Assembly: GCA_965215755.1 (NCBI GenBank)
Contig: OZ244119.1
Coordinates: forward strand, 3,906,001-3,970,000
Direction of reading: 5' to 3'
Length of the DNA: 64,000 bases
Source of the DNA: Tectiglobus sp965215755
Lineage (GTDB): Bacteria > Pseudomonadota > Alphaproteobacteria > Rhizobiales > Hyphomicrobiaceae
Position 1 is the stretch's first letter, and each line of letters starts with the position of its first letter. Made by a program: the position numbers and the translations under genes. Of the stretch, positions 43,818 to 52,765 are shown piece by piece. Below the pieces are notes generated by a model. It made no database searches, had not been told where the DNA came from, and was given only the letters and a program-made list of their open reading frames with translations.

Positions 43818-46436
43818 TTATTGGCTGAGCTGGGACTTCACAACCTCAGCTATCTGAGCAAGTGTGTATGGCTTTGGCAAGAACGTATATTCAGCATCGT
43901 CATCGAGAGTCTTTGTGAACGCATCATCCGTGTAGCCGGAGACGAATATGAATTTGAGTTCGGGGTTGTGGCTGCGCAGCTCTTTGAAGAGGGTTGGGCC
44001 ATCCATTTCCGGCATCTTCACATCGCTGACGACGAGATCAACTTCGTGATTATGATCCTCCATGACGTCAAGCGCTTCGAGACCGTCGCATGCTTGTAGG
44101 ACCTCATAACCCTGTCGGCGGAGCGCTTCGGTTGCAAAGATCCTGACCGCATCTTCGTCCTCGACGACCAGGACACGGCCGTGGCCGGTGAGATCGCGGG
44201 CGGGTTGTGCCTTGGTGTTGCGGTTCTTTTCGGCAGTGACTTCTTCTTCACTGGCGAAGTGATGCGGAAGGTAGACGCGGAATGTCGTGCCTTGTCCGAT
44301 ATCGCTATCGACAAAGACGTAGCCGCCGGTCTGTTTGATGATGCCGTAGACTGTCGAGAGGCCCAGACCAGTTCCCTTGCCAACGTCCTTTGTCGTAAAG
44401 AATGGCTCGAAGATCTTGTCCATGACTTCCTGCGGCATGCCGGAGCCGGTGTCTGTAACTTCAATCAGGACGTATTGGCCGATGACGACACCTAGGTCCG
44501 AGAGCTTGCGGCTCTCGCGCTCGCCAATATTGCGTGTCTTGATCGTTAAACGGCCGCCGTCCGGCATGGCGTCACGGGCATTGACCGCCAGATTGACGAC
44601 AACCTGATTGAGCTGGTTGTGGTCGGCCTTGACGGGCCAGAGATCGCGCCCGGATGAAATTTTCAGTTCGACGTTTTCGCCGAGCAGGCGATTGAGGATG
44701 ACGGACAGGTCGGTGACGACTTCGTTGAGTTGCAGGATTTCCGGTTCAAGCGTTTGCCGTCGTGAGAAGGCCAGCAATTGTTTGACCAAGCCTGCTGCGT
44801 GATTGGCGCTGGAGCGGATGTTCTGCAGGTTCTTATAGGCATGATCGGTCGGTCGATGATTTGCCAGGAGAAGGTCGGAGAATCCGATGATGGCCGTCAG
44901 GACATTATTGAAGTCATGGGCGATTCCTCCGGCGAGTTTACCGACGGCTTCCATCTTCTGGCTTTGGGCGAATTTCTGACCCAGCGCGCGTTCCTCAGTG
45001 GTATCTGTCAGATAAACAATCGCCGTTGCGTTGCTATCGTTACCTTGAGCGATCCTTTGAACGTATAGCCTGCGCGCCAGATCACCATCCGGACCGAAGT
45101 CCACGTCGATCGGCTGCAAGGCGGCCTTGTTTGATTGCAGATTCGCCAACATCACAGCGAGTTGGTTGCCGGCATTGGTGTCAGCGGCGCGGACGAGTTC
45201 ATCAAGGGGCGTTTCGCGGATCGAGGTCGAGCCCGACGAAATGAGTTTTTCGAATATCGCGTTGTTGCTGATGACGATGCCATTGCTGTCAATGACAGCA
45301 ATGCCGAATGGTGCGGTTCGCAGAAGACTCGTCAGTTCCAATCCTGCATCACTGATGGTGGGTCCGGCTGCAGCAGTCAGATCGCGATCGATGATCATGA
45401 CGGATGCACGGCGGCCATCGCTACCGTTCAATGTCTGTTTGACAAAGCAAGTTGCGGGATAACGGTCACCGTCTGCTTTTTGAAAATCGAGCTCGATGGC
45501 GGAAATCGCGTCGCCGGCGCTCGCAATGGTGGCTTGCAATTGCTGCGCGTCGTCGTGGGAGAGGATGTCGGCGAGCCGCATGGGCTGGGTCGCATTATTT
45601 TTCTCATAGCCCAGCTGGCGAGCCAGCGCGCGATTGACGAATTCAAGTTCGCCATCAACTGAGCAGATCAGTAGGCCGGCTGGAAGATCGCTGTATTGTG
45701 AGAGTTCTGCGTGGAGATTTTGGAGCGCCTGTTCGCTTCTGTTGCGCTCAACGGTAATGTCCTCGATCGACCAGACAATGCTGAGGCCGACATGTTCGGG
45801 AAGATCCACGTGACCGGCTGGCTTCACGGTTATGCGATACCAAGGCGGCATGCTTGAGAAGCGATGTGCGCCGGGGAGGCAGACCTCCTCGCTATAGGAC
45901 TGACGCCGTTGGGCAGCGCGCAACAACCGAAAGAGGACCTCGGGTCCTTTCTGTGTCGAGCCGAACACCTCTTCGAGGTTGCCTGGCTCTCCCAGTTCGT
46001 TGTGGCCGAGAAGATCGAGTGCGCGCTTGTTGGTATAGAGAATACGGCCCGCCGGCGTTGTGAGAAGGCAGATATGAGAGAGGTTTTCCACCATAGCAGC
46101 CGCGATAGCCGTCGAAGCGGTCCGCTCGCCAATGCGGATATGACCTGCAGCTATGCCAAAAACGAAGAAGGTTCCGAGCGTTGCCAGCAGCCCCATAATA
46201 GTCAGGACCAGCGGCTCTGCGGATCCAGCCGACAGAAATGCCAACGCACCAGCTGCCCCGACCAGGAATAGCAGCACAACGGTAATGACGTTTGCGGCAC
46301 TGGAAGCAATGAGAGAATTGCTCCAATCGACGTCACTGGGTTGTTGTTGACTGTCTGACATGGAGCCGGAGTCTAACCGATTCTCTGCCAGACAAGCTTT
46401 TCGAAGCGAATTCAACGTCGAACGCGTACGCGGCAT
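43818..46436 (-). CDS. cckA: Hybrid sensor histidine kinase CckA
   Basis: From the ATG at 46436 (AAGG six bases upstream) the product has 872 residues; an ATG at 46361 is an alternative start without a ribosome site. Two transmembrane helices at about 50-105 are followed by PAS-like domains, then QKMEAVGKLAGGIAHDFNN with the phosphorylated His, ATPase motifs NLAVNARDAMPDGG and GKGTGLGLSTVYGI, and a C-terminal receiver with the acceptor Asp in VVSDVKMPEMDG. The kinase core closely matches CckA, which feeds phosphate through ChpT to CtrA to control the cell cycle. ChpT and CtrA are not in the window. Confidence 0.93.
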   Translation of the reverse strand: MPRTRSTLNSLRKACLAENRLDSGSMSDSQQQPSDVDWSNSLIASSAANVITVVLLFLVGAAGALAFLSAGSAEPLVLTIMGLLATLGTFFVFGIAAGHIRIGERTASTAIAAAMVENLSHICLLTTPAGRILYTNKRALDLLGHNELGEPGNLEEVFGSTQKGPEVLFRLLRAAQRRQSYSEEVCLPGAHRFSSMPPWYRITVKPAGHVDLPEHVGLSIVWSIEDITVERNRSEQALQNLHAELSQYSDLPAGLLICSVDGELEFVNRALARQLGYEKNNATQPMRLADILSHDDAQQLQATIASAGDAISAIELDFQKADGDRYPATCFVKQTLNGSDGRRASVMIIDRDLTAAAGPTISDAGLELTSLLRTAPFGIAVIDSNGIVISNNAIFEKLISSGSTSIRETPLDELVRAADTNAGNQLAVMLANLQSNKAALQPIDVDFGPDGDLARRLYVQRIAQGNDSNATAIVYLTDTTEERALGQKFAQSQKMEAVGKLAGGIAHDFNNVLTAIIGFSDLLLANHRPTDHAYKNLQNIRSSANHAAGLVKQLLAFSRRQTLEPEILQLNEVVTDLSVILNRLLGENVELKISSGRDLWPVKADHNQLNQVVVNLAVNARDAMPDGGRLTIKTRNIGERESRKLSDLGVVIGQYVLIEVTDTGSGMPQEVMDKIFEPFFTTKDVGKGTGLGLSTVYGIIKQTGGYVFVDSDIGQGTTFRVYLPHHFASEEEVTAEKNRNTKAQPARDLTGHGRVLVVEDEDAVRIFATEALRRQGYEVLQACDGLEALDVMEDHNHEVDLVVSDVKMPEMDGPTLFKELRSHNPELKFIFVSGYTDDAFTKTLDDDAEYTFLPKPYTLAQIAEVVKSQLSQ

Positions 46437-46803
46437 GAGCAACCTTATTCCACACCATTCCTGTCAGCTGCCCTTGACCCTTCAGCACCGACGCGTCACT
46501 CAACCTAGTGAGGTTTGCGAGATTCGCGCGTTCGTTTACCGATCGCTGGTGATGACCTTGCAAGAGGCCATCAACACTTCGGTCATCAGGGTTAATATGG
46601 GATGAAGGTCTGTTCAGCGTTGCCCGCAATTTGACGAAGACTTCATCCGGCGTCATTCAATGCGCCAATTTCGTGTGGCAGCGTTAAACGCAACGTTGTT
46701 GACACTGCATGGTGGTGAATACTGCTCCGTCGAGCGCCTCACGACACGTTGCCCGCAACGCATGTGACACCAAGAGGACCGGATCATTCCGGACAATTAG
46801 ACA
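46437..46803. other. Intergenic region between divergent genes
   Basis: This 367-bp stretch lies between cckA and the FliO-like gene. I looked for paired TTAA sites for CtrA and saw only single TTAA half-sites (46591 and 46684 areas). A small hairpin (CCGGA/TCCGG, 46779-46792) sits just before the FliO-like start. No gene is supported. Confidence 0.4.
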
Positions 46804-47211
46804 ATGTGGGAAGTCTTATCCTGGTTGCTTTTCATCATATTTATCGCCGGCTTACTTGTCGTTGGGGGGCTTCTCTTGCGTGGCTATCTGGTGACCGGAT
46901 CGGCAGCCAGTGTTGGCGATATGTTCGGCGGCGGTTTTTTTGCCCCGAAACCGATTAAGCGATTGGATGTGGTTGACCAGGCGACGGTCGATGGGCGCCG
47001 GAGATTGGTGCTGGTACGCCGAGACAATGTTGAACACCTGATCATGACGGGTGGTCCAGTTGATGTCGTCATAGAAACCGGGATTGCGCCTGAGGACAAA
47101 GGTCAGGTTGAGCGCCTGCGCGTTGAAAAACCGTTGGTCGAGAAGCCACAAGCAGATCAAGCGGCCACACCACGGCCGGCGCGAAAGTTTGGTCAGGCAG
47201 TCGGGGAGTAA
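46804..47211 (+). CDS. FliO-like membrane protein
   Basis: The product has 135 residues: an N-terminal transmembrane helix (about 5-28), then a small beta domain containing VVDQATVDGRRRLVLVRRDNVEHLIMTGGPVDVVIETG, split here for brevity into the segments DGRRRLVLVRRDN and HLIMTGGP. This pattern is the FliO/MopB domain. FliO assists assembly of the flagellar export gate FliPQR, but no flagellar gene is in the window, and such stand-alone copies near cckA occur in Rhizobiales. The tail is Lys/Pro/Ala-rich. Its stop is five bases before the TTG start of the MscS-type gene, with which it is probably translationally coupled. Confidence 0.8.
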   Translation: MWEVLSWLLFIIFIAGLLVVGGLLLRGYLVTGSAASVGDMFGGGFFAPKPIKRLDVVDQATVDGRRRLVLVRRDNVEHLIMTGGPVDVVIETGIAPEDKGQVERLRVEKPLVEKPQADQAATPRPARKFGQAVGE

Positions 47212-47216
47212 CCCCT

Positions 47217-49724
47217 TTGGTTTTCCAGGGTTCGGTTGGAGCGCGCTTGTTTTCGTTTGCCGTGCTGGTGCTGGCCGGCTTTTGGCTCACGACGCCGACA
47301 CTCGCCCAAACTGCCGGGGATCCAACCCTGAGTGAGACACCTTCGGCACCCGAACTCACTGCGACACCAACCAAGGCAGAGTCACCACTTTATCCGCCAT
47401 CCCTGAGCTCTGACATTGTCCAGCAGAAAGCTGAACTTACGCGCTTCCGCCAAGCGGTTGAGCGGCTCAACAAGGACAATGAGGAACTTGAGAAGCAACA
47501 GGCAAGGATCGAAGCTTTTATCAATCGCGTGCGTGAGACGAGAAGTGGCATCGCGCCCTTCCTCGAGACGGTCAATGGCCAACTCGCCAAGCTTGGGGAT
47601 CCACCAAAGGAAGGTGATGAAGGCCCCGTTATTGCGAGCGAGCGCGCAAAGCTGAACGACTCGCTGGCCAAGCTTACTGATGCTCAGCAGGCCAGCGACC
47701 TGACAATTCTGCGCTCAGAGCAGCTGATCCACCGTATCCAGAATCTGCAGCTAAGAAATTTCTCCGAAGGTGTGCTGCAGAGAAACCAGAGCATCATCAC
47801 ACCTGAGCACTGGTCCAAGCTTTGGAATGCACTACCGCGGTTTGGCATACAGATTAGTACGATCGCTGATCTCTGGTTTTCGACGGCTCGCCAGCACATC
47901 CTGGAACTCTCTATTGTCATCCTTTTGGCACTTGGCGCTTATGTCTACCTGGTGTCGTTGCGGCGCCGCTTCATGGCTGAACGGTTTGTCGAACCGCAAG
48001 ACGAACAGCCGAGCTTTTTTCACAGGGTCCAGTCTGCGAGCCTGCTTGTTCTTGTTATGGCGCTGCCCGGCAGTTTGTCGATTGTCCTGTTGTTCCTCGG
48101 TGCTGATGCCGTTGCCGTCTGGCAGGATACAATCCGGGCAATCTTCCGTTCGGCACTAACGTCGGGTCTGATCTTTTTGGCGGCAACTGCTCTGGCGACG
48201 GCGATCTTGTTGCCGCGGCGGCCGAGCTGGCGCCTGATTGGGGCGCCGACGCCTTCGGTGCAGCGCCTGCTCTTGATGAGCAACATTATCGCCGCAGTGT
48301 TCGCGATTGATCTGTTTCTGGACGACGCTATTCGTGTTTTCCATCTACCGGTTGTTGCCGGCGTGACGGCGACGAGCTTTGCCAACATTGCCTTTGCAGG
48401 GTTGTTATTGGCACTGGTCTGGACGCCGATGCCGGCTGAGACTTCGCGACCAAGTGCACAGTTGGTCAGATCGGTCCTGTGGTGGTTACGCATTCCTGCG
48501 ATCCTTGTCGCGGCCGGAATTTTTGCGGCAACGATCTTCGGTTACGTGGCACTTGGCCGATTTGTTGCTGGACAGGTCATGCTGATGGGTGTGGGTGGCA
48601 CGTTTGTGCTGTTGCTGCATCTCGCAATTCGTGCGCTATCAGCCAATCCATCCGGCGTGACACAGCCCGTCGAACGCATTCTCAATAAGCCCAATCTTCT
48701 TTCTGACCGGCGCCGCGGTTTCATCGCGTCCGTGCTGGCGTTCATCCTCAATGCACTGCTGGTTTGCGGTGGTTTGTTCCTACTGCTGCTATCCTGGGGT
48801 GTGCCCTATTCGCAGTTGGCCGATCAGGTACGGGCGCTGTTCTTTGGATTTGAAATTGGTCAATTCCGAATCTCTCTGGCACGCATACTGATTGGGATCG
48901 GGCTGTTTATTGCGGTGCTCTTTGTCACCCGCATCTTTCAAGCCTGGTTGAGCTCAAGCATCAATGCCGGCAGTAAGGTCGATAGTGGCATCGCAAATTC
49001 ACTGCATACCGGCATCGGTTACCTTGGCATTGGTGTTGCGACCCTGGTCGGCCTGTCCTACTCCGGAATTGATCTAAGCAATTTCGCCGTGGTGATCGGG
49101 GCATTGTCGCTTGGCGTGGGGCTTGGCCTGCAGTCGATCGTCAATAATTTCGTTTCCGGCATCATCTTGTTGGTCGAACGTCCAATCAAGGTTGGAGATT
49201 GGATTGTTGTCGGAGATCAACAGGGTTACGTGCGCAAGATCAGCGTGCGCTCAACCGAGATTGAAACCTTTGACCGCGCATCCGTGATTGTCCCGAATTC
49301 CTCGCTGATCAGTGGCTCGGTGCAGAACTGGACACATCGCAATGCGCTTGGCCGCCTGGTCGTCACCGTTGGGGTCTCGTACAATGCGGATCCGCATCAG
49401 GTGCGCGAGACGCTGATCGAAGTTGCCAAATCTACGGATGGGATTTTGAACTTCCCAGAGCCGTCTGCATCATTCGATGACTTTGGCGCCAGTTCACTCG
49501 ATTTTACGCTTCGCTGTTTCGTTGCAGACGTCAACTACTCACTGTCAGCAAAGACGCAGTTACGGCTCGCGATCTTTGATCGCTTCAAGGAGCTGGGGAT
49601 CGAGATTCCGTTCCCGCAACAGGATATTCACTTGCGCGATCTGGATGGAGTCAAAGGCTTCCTCACCAAAATGGCGGAACAGCGCGCAGCGCAGGAATCG
49701 GAAGCTGTCAACAAGGCCGACTAG
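47217..49724 (+). CDS. DUF3772/MscS-type mechanosensitive channel
   Basis: The product has 835 residues from a TTG start with GGGGAG eight bases upstream. A signal peptide (about 1-31, ending TLAQT) precedes a periplasmic coiled-coil DUF3772 region with QKAELTRFRQAVERLNKDNEELEK-like heptads (about 65-200). Then come roughly eight or more transmembrane helices and the MscS pore and beta domain (about 610-790): GIDLSNFAVVIGALSLG, VGLGLQSIVNNFVSG, then ERPIKVGDWIVV. MscK-like channels release solutes at low osmolarity. It is coupled to the FliO-like gene. Confidence 0.92.
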   Translation: MVFQGSVGARLFSFAVLVLAGFWLTTPTLAQTAGDPTLSETPSAPELTATPTKAESPLYPPSLSSDIVQQKAELTRFRQAVERLNKDNEELEKQQARIEAFINRVRETRSGIAPFLETVNGQLAKLGDPPKEGDEGPVIASERAKLNDSLAKLTDAQQASDLTILRSEQLIHRIQNLQLRNFSEGVLQRNQSIITPEHWSKLWNALPRFGIQISTIADLWFSTARQHILELSIVILLALGAYVYLVSLRRRFMAERFVEPQDEQPSFFHRVQSASLLVLVMALPGSLSIVLLFLGADAVAVWQDTIRAIFRSALTSGLIFLAATALATAILLPRRPSWRLIGAPTPSVQRLLLMSNIIAAVFAIDLFLDDAIRVFHLPVVAGVTATSFANIAFAGLLLALVWTPMPAETSRPSAQLVRSVLWWLRIPAILVAAGIFAATIFGYVALGRFVAGQVMLMGVGGTFVLLLHLAIRALSANPSGVTQPVERILNKPNLLSDRRRGFIASVLAFILNALLVCGGLFLLLLSWGVPYSQLADQVRALFFGFEIGQFRISLARILIGIGLFIAVLFVTRIFQAWLSSSINAGSKVDSGIANSLHTGIGYLGIGVATLVGLSYSGIDLSNFAVVIGALSLGVGLGLQSIVNNFVSGIILLVERPIKVGDWIVVGDQQGYVRKISVRSTEIETFDRASVIVPNSSLISGSVQNWTHRNALGRLVVTVGVSYNADPHQVRETLIEVAKSTDGILNFPEPSASFDDFGASSLDFTLRCFVADVNYSLSAKTQLRLAIFDRFKELGIEIPFPQQDIHLRDLDGVKGFLTKMAEQRAAQESEAVNKAD

Positions 49725-49729
49725 TTCAT

Positions 49730-49746
49730 TTCCGGACAAACCGGAA
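49730..49746 (+). terminator. Weak hairpin after the MscS-type gene
   Basis: TTCCGG (49730-49735) pairs with CCGGAA (49741-49746) around ACAAA, six bases after the stop codon. No T-tract follows, so it may only protect or mark the mRNA end. Confidence 0.3.
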
Positions 49747-49986
49747 TCGCATCACCTGCCCACGCCCCGGCCGGCCATTCGGTATTGATTTTGGGGGATC
49801 GGGCGGTGCGTGGGATGGTTTGAGCCAAACCTGAAATGCTCAAATGGCATCCGGTGCGAAAAGCGGGTCTGAATTGCGATCTGCGGTTTGTTTCTGTCGT
49901 CTGCTGAAGCCTTGCAGAGCTGTTGAAGAGTCCTGCAGATGTCCACTCGGCGCGCAGCTCCAGAGCCTGCTCAGGTGTGCGTAACG

Positions 49987-50754
49987 TCATACCTCTTTGA
50001 CAAAACGCGTTGCCGCGGCGAATGCTGCGGCTGGCTTGGCGCCTTCGATATACGCCATCCGAAAGCCGGCTTCGGCTGCTGCCAAACGTTGCTTCGGCGT
50101 ACCGTGGTGGTTTTGGTTCTCGAAATAGGTATCACCGCTTTCCCACCGCTTCATCCCGGCGCTTCGAAATGATGCCTGCGGGTTATCGCGCTTCCGCAAG
50201 CCCAGGTAGTATCCCGCCAGGAAATCGGCGTGTAGCTCAGCGCGTTTGACTGTTGGCTGGTCCTTGAGCAGCTGATCCAACTCGCCCGATTGATACATCC
50301 ACACGTGGGCAAACTCGTGCGCAGCGGTCTGCAGAAACGTAATCCCGCTTGGATCGTATGTGAGGAGTTTGGTGAAGTAGTTCTTGCCAAAGACCACAGC
50401 GTAAGTGCGCTTGCCATGCTCTTCGAACCAGATAGCGATGGCGTTCGGATGTTTGCCGTCATCGTAGAAGCCGACTTGCGGCCAGACATTAAACGTTCTC
50501 GCAATGCGCTGTAGCGCGGCATCCAGCTGCTTGTTCAGGTTTTGGCTGCCGGTTGTGCGTGAGCGTTGCTTGACGAGATCCGGCAGTTCACCCAGCGAGC
50601 TTCCGAGAATGCCGCTGCCCAGCGCCCGGGCTGCGTCCTGCCCGCGAACGACGCAGCCTGTCGTCGGGCTGAACTTTTCTGCAACCGCGCTTGATGCGGG
50701 TGTAAGACAACACGCGCACGTACCAATTATCAGGTTTCGCCGATTGATCCTCAT
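49987..50754 (-). CDS. Exported zinc-metallopeptidase-like protein
   Basis: The product has 255 residues. The N-terminus MRINRRNLIIGTCACC holds an RR pair and a short hydrophobic run, compatible with a Tat or Sec signal. The zinc motif is AAHEFAHVW (HEFAH at 146-150), with a probable third ligand Glu173 in RAELHADFLAGYYLG. This gluzincin-like arrangement suggests a secreted peptidase, but the family is not one I can name. The gene precedes no partner; it lies downstream of the glycan-binding-like gene, same strand, 40 bp apart. Confidence 0.75.
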   Translation of the reverse strand: MRINRRNLIIGTCACCLTPASSAVAEKFSPTTGCVVRGQDAARALGSGILGSSLGELPDLVKQRSRTTGSQNLNKQLDAALQRIARTFNVWPQVGFYDDGKHPNAIAIWFEEHGKRTYAVVFGKNYFTKLLTYDPSGITFLQTAAHEFAHVWMYQSGELDQLLKDQPTVKRAELHADFLAGYYLGLRKRDNPQASFRSAGMKRWESGDTYFENQNHHGTPKQRLAAAEAGFRMAYIEGAKPAAAFAAATRFVKEV

Positions 50755-50793
50755 TGTATGGCCCCAATGCCGTCCGCGACAGGCAATCCAGTG

Positions 50794-51462
50794 TCAGTTG
50801 GTTGCGCTGGTCAACACGCGAAGCTCCGTAATTGCGGTATCTGTGTACTTGGTTCCCCTATAGACCGAACGTATCTCGAATTGGACCCATCGCGCCTGTA
50901 GTGCGGGAAACTCAATCGTCTGCACCCCGGCGGCATCCTCCAGTGTTACATTGCGGCTTGAGCCATTGGAGAAACCGAGGCGCAATGAGCGGACGCGACT
51001 ATTGGCACTGAAGAGTCGCGCGTTCTTATGATATCCGTTCATGATCTGGATGCCAGTGACTTGGTGCATCTTGCCGAGGTCAACGACAACGTACTCACCC
51101 TCACCGTGGCCACGCTTGCCTTCCACCCATGCGGTTCGCAGATTCTCGTCAATAAGATGCCCCGGCCCGTAAGTGTTGCCATACTGCGGCTTCAGCACTG
51201 AACTGGCGCAATAGTCAAAACCCTGAACCAGCGTGCAGGTTTCCGATTTGGTTTGGGGTCGTTTGGCATGATTGAGCCCGCCACTTCCCGTTGGTGCCGC
51301 GCTGGAGATGGTCGGAGCGACCGCGGGACTTGGATTGGGCTTGTTGCCGGGACCGCACTCTAGGAAGACACAGCGGGGTTGCGCGATCCCAAGTGTTGTT
51401 ATTGTGCAACCGAGCAACAGACCGCCGATGGCTATGGCAAATTTGTGCACTGTGCGCTCCAT
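50794..51462 (-). CDS. Exported F5/8-C-like (NADase-type glycan-binding) protein
   Basis: From the ATG at 51462 (GGAA four bases upstream) the product has 222 residues. A signal peptide (about 1-27) is followed by a Pro/Ser linker with several Cys and a beta-rich C-terminal domain (about 90-222). In it, GNTYGPGHLIDENLRTAWVEG, split as YGPGHLIDENLRTAW, then DLGKMHQVTGIQIMNGYHKN and SRVRSLRLGFSNG match the discoidin-like NADase-type glycan-binding domain. Its partner in homologues can be an NADase, but none is adjacent. It probably binds a sugar or wall component in the periplasm. Confidence 0.8.
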   Translation of the reverse strand: MERTVHKFAIAIGGLLLGCTITTLGIAQPRCVFLECGPGNKPNPSPAVAPTISSAAPTGSGGLNHAKRPQTKSETCTLVQGFDYCASSVLKPQYGNTYGPGHLIDENLRTAWVEGKRGHGEGEYVVVDLGKMHQVTGIQIMNGYHKNARLFSANSRVRSLRLGFSNGSSRNVTLEDAAGVQTIEFPALQARWVQFEIRSVYRGTKYTDTAITELRVLTSATN

Positions 51463-51573
51463 TCGATTCCGTTTTGGATTGGCATTGATTACGATAGTCG
51501 CGCAATACAGTGATGCAAGACTGGCATCGCGTTGCTTGGACTTATTGCAGGTGATGGTTGAGTGGAGGCCACG

Positions 51574-52389
51574 ATGAGACCAAGTTCGCGGTGTTTGGCG
51601 GTGTTCTTCGTAGCAGTGCTTGCGGTTATCGTTACGCAGGTATCGGCAACAGCTAAAGACAAAGCTCAATCCGAGCGCAATCTCCAGTCAGGCAAGCCAG
51701 GTTTGCCTGCAGACCTTGTTTATCTGAGAGACATCGACCCGACGATCCGCGAGGACGTGCGCTACGCCACGGCAAATAATTTTACTGGTGCAGCACTTCC
51801 AGGCTACGAGCGCGGCGCATGTATCTTGCGCAAAGCAGCCGCACAGGCACTGAAACGCGTACAGGCCGATCTAATGGCGCGGACACCGCCTCTATCTCTG
51901 GAAGTGTACGATTGTTACAGGCCGACCCGGGCTGTGGCGGCCATGGTTCGTTGGTCCAAACGTAAACCCGACCCGCAACTCAAGGCATTCTATTTTCCCA
52001 ATATCGCCAAACGAAAACTGTTCAGCTCAGGGTATATTTCTGCGCGGTCTACACATTCCACGGGGTCCACGGTCGATCTTTCGATTGTTAACGTTTCACG
52101 TGAAGCAATGTCTCTGACGCCCGACAGTTCGCGAGCCAATAACAGCTGCAAAGACAGTGGTCATGACCTCAACAATCCGACGGCACTTGATATGGGGACA
52201 GCTTATGACTGTTTTGATGTTAAGAGCCATACTTGGAACAGTAGCCTGAGCGCGGATCAAATCCGGAACCGGAAAACCCTAGTTCAGGCCATGAGGCGGC
52301 ACGGGTTCTCAAATTATCGCCGTGAATGGTGGCACTTCACGCACGGGCCATCACGCTCGAAACGTCGCTTCGATGTGCCAATTCGATAA
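51574..52389 (+). CDS. M15D D-alanyl-D-alanine dipeptidase-like protein (VanX-type)
   Basis: From the ATG at 51574 (GGAGG five bases upstream) the product has 271 residues. A signal peptide (about 1-28) is followed by LVYLRDIDPTIREDVRYATANNFTG, split as YLRDIDPTIREDVRYAT, the M15D opening motif. The zinc site reads STHSTGSTVDLSI and the C-terminus REWWHFTHG carries the catalytic Glu and last His. VanX-type enzymes hydrolyse D-Ala-D-Ala; exported members recycle cell-wall peptides. It is divergent from the glycan-binding-like gene. No other vancomycin-type genes are present, so a resistance role is not implied. Confidence 0.88.
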   Translation: MRPSSRCLAVFFVAVLAVIVTQVSATAKDKAQSERNLQSGKPGLPADLVYLRDIDPTIREDVRYATANNFTGAALPGYERGACILRKAAAQALKRVQADLMARTPPLSLEVYDCYRPTRAVAAMVRWSKRKPDPQLKAFYFPNIAKRKLFSSGYISARSTHSTGSTVDLSIVNVSREAMSLTPDSSRANNSCKDSGHDLNNPTALDMGTAYDCFDVKSHTWNSSLSADQIRNRKTLVQAMRRHGFSNYRREWWHFTHGPSRSKRRFDVPIR

Positions 52390-52447
52390 GGGAGCGCAGG
52401 AAATCGCGCGGGCTTCTCGCGACATTCACAAAACAGCAGCGTTTTGG

Positions 52448-52669
52448 TCAGTTGATATCGTTGAATGATGACTGCGCGAGCCGGTCCGGCTGAAACGCAG
52501 ACATGCGGACTGATACTGAGCCAAATGACACTGCTTTCGTGTCTACGACCACGGCGGCAGTACTATTGCTCGGACCGGAGATGAAGGCGGCTGCTGCGAC
52601 AGTGATCGATGCAGCCAGCATCAATTTAACGATAAGCTTTGCAAAAGCCGGAAACTTTGGAGGTGTCAT
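52448..52669 (-). CDS. Small exported or membrane protein
   Basis: From the ATG at 52669 (GAGAG adjacent) the product has 73 residues. A hydrophobic N-terminal segment (about 10-32) is followed by a short polar tail. It could be a secreted peptide with a signal sequence ending near SNSTA or a single-pass protein. No family is recognised. A strong 9-bp hairpin lies 15 bases upstream of the start. Confidence 0.5.
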   Translation of the reverse strand: MTPPKFPAFAKLIVKLMLAASITVAAAAFISGPSNSTAAVVVDTKAVSFGSVSVRMSAFQPDRLAQSSFNDIN

Positions 52670-52683
52670 CTCTCGCCCACGTG

Positions 52684-52713
52684 AGTGGTTGCAATCGTTC
52701 GTTGGCAACCACT
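52684..52713 (-). other. Hairpin between dksA and the small downstream gene
   Basis: AGTGGTTGC (52684-52692) pairs perfectly with GCAACCACT (52705-52713) around 12 bases. On the minus strand it sits 53 bp after the dksA stop and 15 bp before the next start. There is no T-tract, so it may be an RNA-level regulator or a processing site rather than a standard terminator. Confidence 0.45.
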
Positions 52714-52765
52714 TTAGGACGAATATTCTTAGGATCCGATTAATGCATGTTCCAGATGAGGAGCA

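Noticed and set aside
46437..46803. CtrA-binding sites upstream of cckA
   Set aside because: Only single TTAA half-sites were seen, not the TTAA-N7-TTAA pair.
51574..52389. A vancomycin-resistance role for the VanX-like dipeptidase
   Set aside because: It has a signal peptide and no vanH, vanA or regulatory partners, so wall-peptide recycling is more plausible.
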